The notes under the pieces: model-generated | Told to the model about the DNA's origin: nothing | The model's database searches: none | What the model saw: the letters and a program-made list of their open reading frames with translations, nothing else | Position numbers and translations under genes: made by a program | Shown here: one piece after another, positions 29,316-31,184 of the stretch | Layout: each line of letters starts with the position of its first letter | How positions within the stretch are numbered: position 1 is the first letter of the stretch | From: Cloacimonetes bacterium UBA3900 | GTDB taxonomy: Bacteria > Cloacimonadota > Cloacimonadia > Cloacimonadales > Cloacimonadaceae | Reading direction: 5' to 3' | NCBI GenBank assembly: GCA_002391675.1 | Contig: DGFM01000039.1 | Coordinates: forward strand, 6,823 to 38,006 | Length of the DNA: 31,184 bases

Positions 29316-30995
29316 ATGGCTTTTTTGGTTACCACGCAGGAAGAAATGACAGCATTGGGCTGGGATGAGCTGGATGTAATCCTCATTACTGGCGATGCTT
29401 ACGTGGATCACCCTTCCTTTGGAACGGCTGTGATCGGCAGAGTATTGGAAGCTGAGGGCTACAGAGTTGGCGTGATCGCACAGCCGGATCTATCCAGCGA
29501 TGCAGACCTCTTGCGCCTGGGCAGGCCACGCCTGTTTTTCGGCATCAGCAGCGGCAATATGGATTCCATGGTAAACCACTACACCGCTCAGCGAAAAGTG
29601 CGCAACAACGACGCTTACTCGCCCGATGGCGAGATTGGCAGACGCCCCAACCGCGCTACCATCATCTATACAAACCACGTCAAACGTCTCTTCAAGGACG
29701 TCACGGTTGTCTTGGGCGGGATCGAAGCATCTCTGCGCCGGGTAGCGCATTACGACTTTTGGCAGGATAAGGTGCGTGCTTCAGTCCTGGCAGACAGCAA
29801 GGCGGATATCATCGTTTACGGTATGGGGGAGAGGGCCAACGTGGAAATAGCCAGAGCTCTGGAAGCCGGAAAATGCGCATCAGAACTGCAAGATATCCGA
29901 GGGACGGTGGTCTTTGCCGCTCCAGATGATGATGGTTCCCAGGGCGTGATGTTGCCCTCCAACGTGGAATCTATCGATAAGCTCACCTTTCATAAAGGCA
30001 CCCAACTCTTTTGGCAACATCATCTTACCGATGTGTTATATCAGATAAACGGTGGCAGATTGATCAAGCACAACCCGCCGGCAGAAACTCTGTCACCGGC
30101 AGAACTGGAGCGCATCTACGCCCTGCCTTACGAACGCAAGCCGCATCCCAGCTATGAGGGCAAGATTATTCCCGCATTTGAACAGATAAAAGGCTCCATC
30201 ACCTCGCATCGTGGCTGCTATGGCGGCTGCAACTTTTGCACCATCGCCGCTCATCAGGGCAGGCGGATCAGCTCCCGCAGCAAAGCATCCATCCTCGCTG
30301 AGGCGAATACGCTCGCCAAACTGCACAAAGGCAAGAAGTTAACCATCACGGACGTGGGCGGTCCCACTGCCAATATGTATGGCTCCTATTGCAAGCTTGA
30401 TTGGCCGGACAGCTGCAAGAGGAGGAGCTGCCTCTATCCAAGCATATGCCCTAATCTGCAGTACGATCAGGAAAGGCATCTTGACCTTCTGCAAGAAGTG
30501 GAGCAGGTTCCGGGCGTGGGCAATGTGTTCGTAGCTTCGGGTTTAAGGCACGATATGGCCGTCGCCTGCTCTGCATACATCCAGGCCTTGGCCTCCAAAT
30601 ACGCTGGTGGAAGGCTGAAACTGGCTCCAGAACACAGCGAACCCGAAGTGCTGAATAAGATGGGCAAGCCTCCGATCGATTCATATCTGAGCTTTACAGA
30701 GCAGTTTTTTCATTATTGCAAGCGAGCCGGGCTCAAGCGGCAGGTCATCCCATATCTGATTATCGGGCATCCGGGTGCGGATTTGAACTCAGCCATGGAG
30801 ATGCGCAAGTGGTTGATCAAACATAGGATACGGGTGGAGCAAGTGCAAGAATTTACGCCCACACCCATGACCATCAGCACCTCCATGTATTATACCGGCC
30901 TGGATTTTGAGACCGGCAAGCCTATCCATGTTCCCAAGCCATCTGAAGTGAGAAAGCAGAAGGAAATTATCATGTGGCACAAGAAGCGGTCGTGA
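29316..30995 (+). CDS. YgiQ family radical SAM protein
   Basis: 559 residues. FLVTTQEEMTALGWDELDVILITGDAYVDHPSFG matches the conserved start of YgiQ proteins, followed by GGIEASLRRVAHYDFW. The radical SAM motif is CYGGCNFC (Cys301, Cys305, Cys308), and a second Cys cluster near 370-390 (SYCKLDWPDSC, RRSCLYPSIC) is also a family feature. Substrate unknown for the family. It lacks the long C-terminal tail of the E. coli protein. The ATG at 29316 has no ribosome binding site because the terminator is directly upstream; ATG 29346 has AGGA nearby, but starting there would lose conserved residues. Confidence 0.9.
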   Translation: MAFLVTTQEEMTALGWDELDVILITGDAYVDHPSFGTAVIGRVLEAEGYRVGVIAQPDLSSDADLLRLGRPRLFFGISSGNMDSMVNHYTAQRKVRNNDAYSPDGEIGRRPNRATIIYTNHVKRLFKDVTVVLGGIEASLRRVAHYDFWQDKVRASVLADSKADIIVYGMGERANVEIARALEAGKCASELQDIRGTVVFAAPDDDGSQGVMLPSNVESIDKLTFHKGTQLFWQHHLTDVLYQINGGRLIKHNPPAETLSPAELERIYALPYERKPHPSYEGKIIPAFEQIKGSITSHRGCYGGCNFCTIAAHQGRRISSRSKASILAEANTLAKLHKGKKLTITDVGGPTANMYGSYCKLDWPDSCKRRSCLYPSICPNLQYDQERHLDLLQEVEQVPGVGNVFVASGLRHDMAVACSAYIQALASKYAGGRLKLAPEHSEPEVLNKMGKPPIDSYLSFTEQFFHYCKRAGLKRQVIPYLIIGHPGADLNSAMEMRKWLIKHRIRVEQVQEFTPTPMTISTSMYYTGLDFETGKPIHVPKPSEVRKQKEIIMWHKKRS

Positions 30996-31020
30996 GTCTC
31001 GTGCCCTTGTCCTAAATATG

Positions 31021-31184
31021 CTCTTTTTTCACCTCATTTCCTTCCAGAAAAAGTGTCCGTTTTGAGGCTTAATTTGTTTGCAAAATCCAGATGTTTTCGA
31101 AACAATTGACTTTTTGCAAAGGTTGACCACCCCCTCGGACTCCTCGGCTCTCATTTGCGTAACCCTTGGGTTTTCCGTGGGTTA
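31021..31184 (+). repeat. Dispersed non-coding repeat, copy B (cut by the window end)
   Basis: Same-strand relative of 16680-16832, with shared blocks GGCTTAATTT, TCCAGA, CGAAACA, TTGACTTTT, TGCGTAAC, CTTGGGTTT and TGGGTTA in the same order. It starts about 25 bases past the ygiQ stop and continues beyond the window. No reading frame of note lies in it. The ygiQ-to-end region holds nothing else I can identify. Confidence 0.75.

Overview
The window reads as a chromosome segment of an anaerobic, Gram-negative-type bacterium from a poorly cultured lineage near Bacteroidota/Fibrobacterota. Cloacimonadota (candidate division WWE1) is my best guess. The guess rests on a surface protein with a type IX secretion-like C-terminal tail, an 'alternative GlmU' otherwise typical of Bacteroidota, beta-barrel and lipoprotein signals, and the overall gene repertoire. 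It is an inference from protein character, not from a marker gene. No rRNA, tRNA, CRISPR array, intact insertion sequence or phage gene is visible.

Layout. (1) 1-798, + strand: 3' end of a secreted parallel-beta-helix protein with a sorting tail. (2) 799-1329: non-coding, with a cluster of compact perfect stem-loops and a small tandem repeat. (3) 1330-16462, - strand: a dense block of 15 genes, mostly abutting or overlapping by 4-20 bp. In transcription order it encodes PgpH-like c-di-AMP phosphodiesterase, YbeY, a CNNM/CorC-type CBS protein, a DUF3108 protein, a VanZ-like protein, an ABC ATPase, a HepS1/Gx-type membrane protein, PBP1A, a family 2 glycosyltransferase, an alternative GlmU, a RicT/PSP1 protein, RlmN, DeoC, a tandem-domain ThyX homologue and a DUF523 protein. 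The themes are envelope and peptidoglycan synthesis, RNA maturation and nucleotide metabolism. (4) 16463-17127: non-coding, holding one copy of a dispersed repeat. (5) radA (- strand, to 18462).

(6) 18646-20347, + strand: a compact redox operon of glutaredoxin-like protein, MarR regulator, OsmC-type peroxidase and thioredoxin-like lipoprotein, ending in a good intrinsic terminator. Several palindromes lie in front of it. (7) 20431-28856, - strand: a second long unit of orphan receiver protein, FemAB/BioF2-like acetyltransferase, D-Ala-D-Ala ligase, an unrecognised secreted protein, a FecR-domain protein, a large outer-membrane protein and a CHASE2-class III nucleotide cyclase. (8) 29044-30995, + strand: a cold-shock protein with promoter and terminator, then a YgiQ radical SAM protein. 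(9) 30996-31184: a second copy of the dispersed repeat, cut by the window edge.

The most interesting region is 20431-26600. A secreted protein, a FecR protein, an outer-membrane protein and a CHASE2 cyclase are packed as one envelope-sensing module, directly behind cell-wall genes. The cyclase has its metal-binding aspartates but carries Gly where the transition-state Arg is expected. Other points are the tandem ThyX with one altered RHR motif, a DeoC with an N-terminal four-Cys extension, the dispersed repeat pair, the stem-loop cluster at 821-952, and the ygiQ start codon sitting almost on top of the cold-shock gene's terminator.
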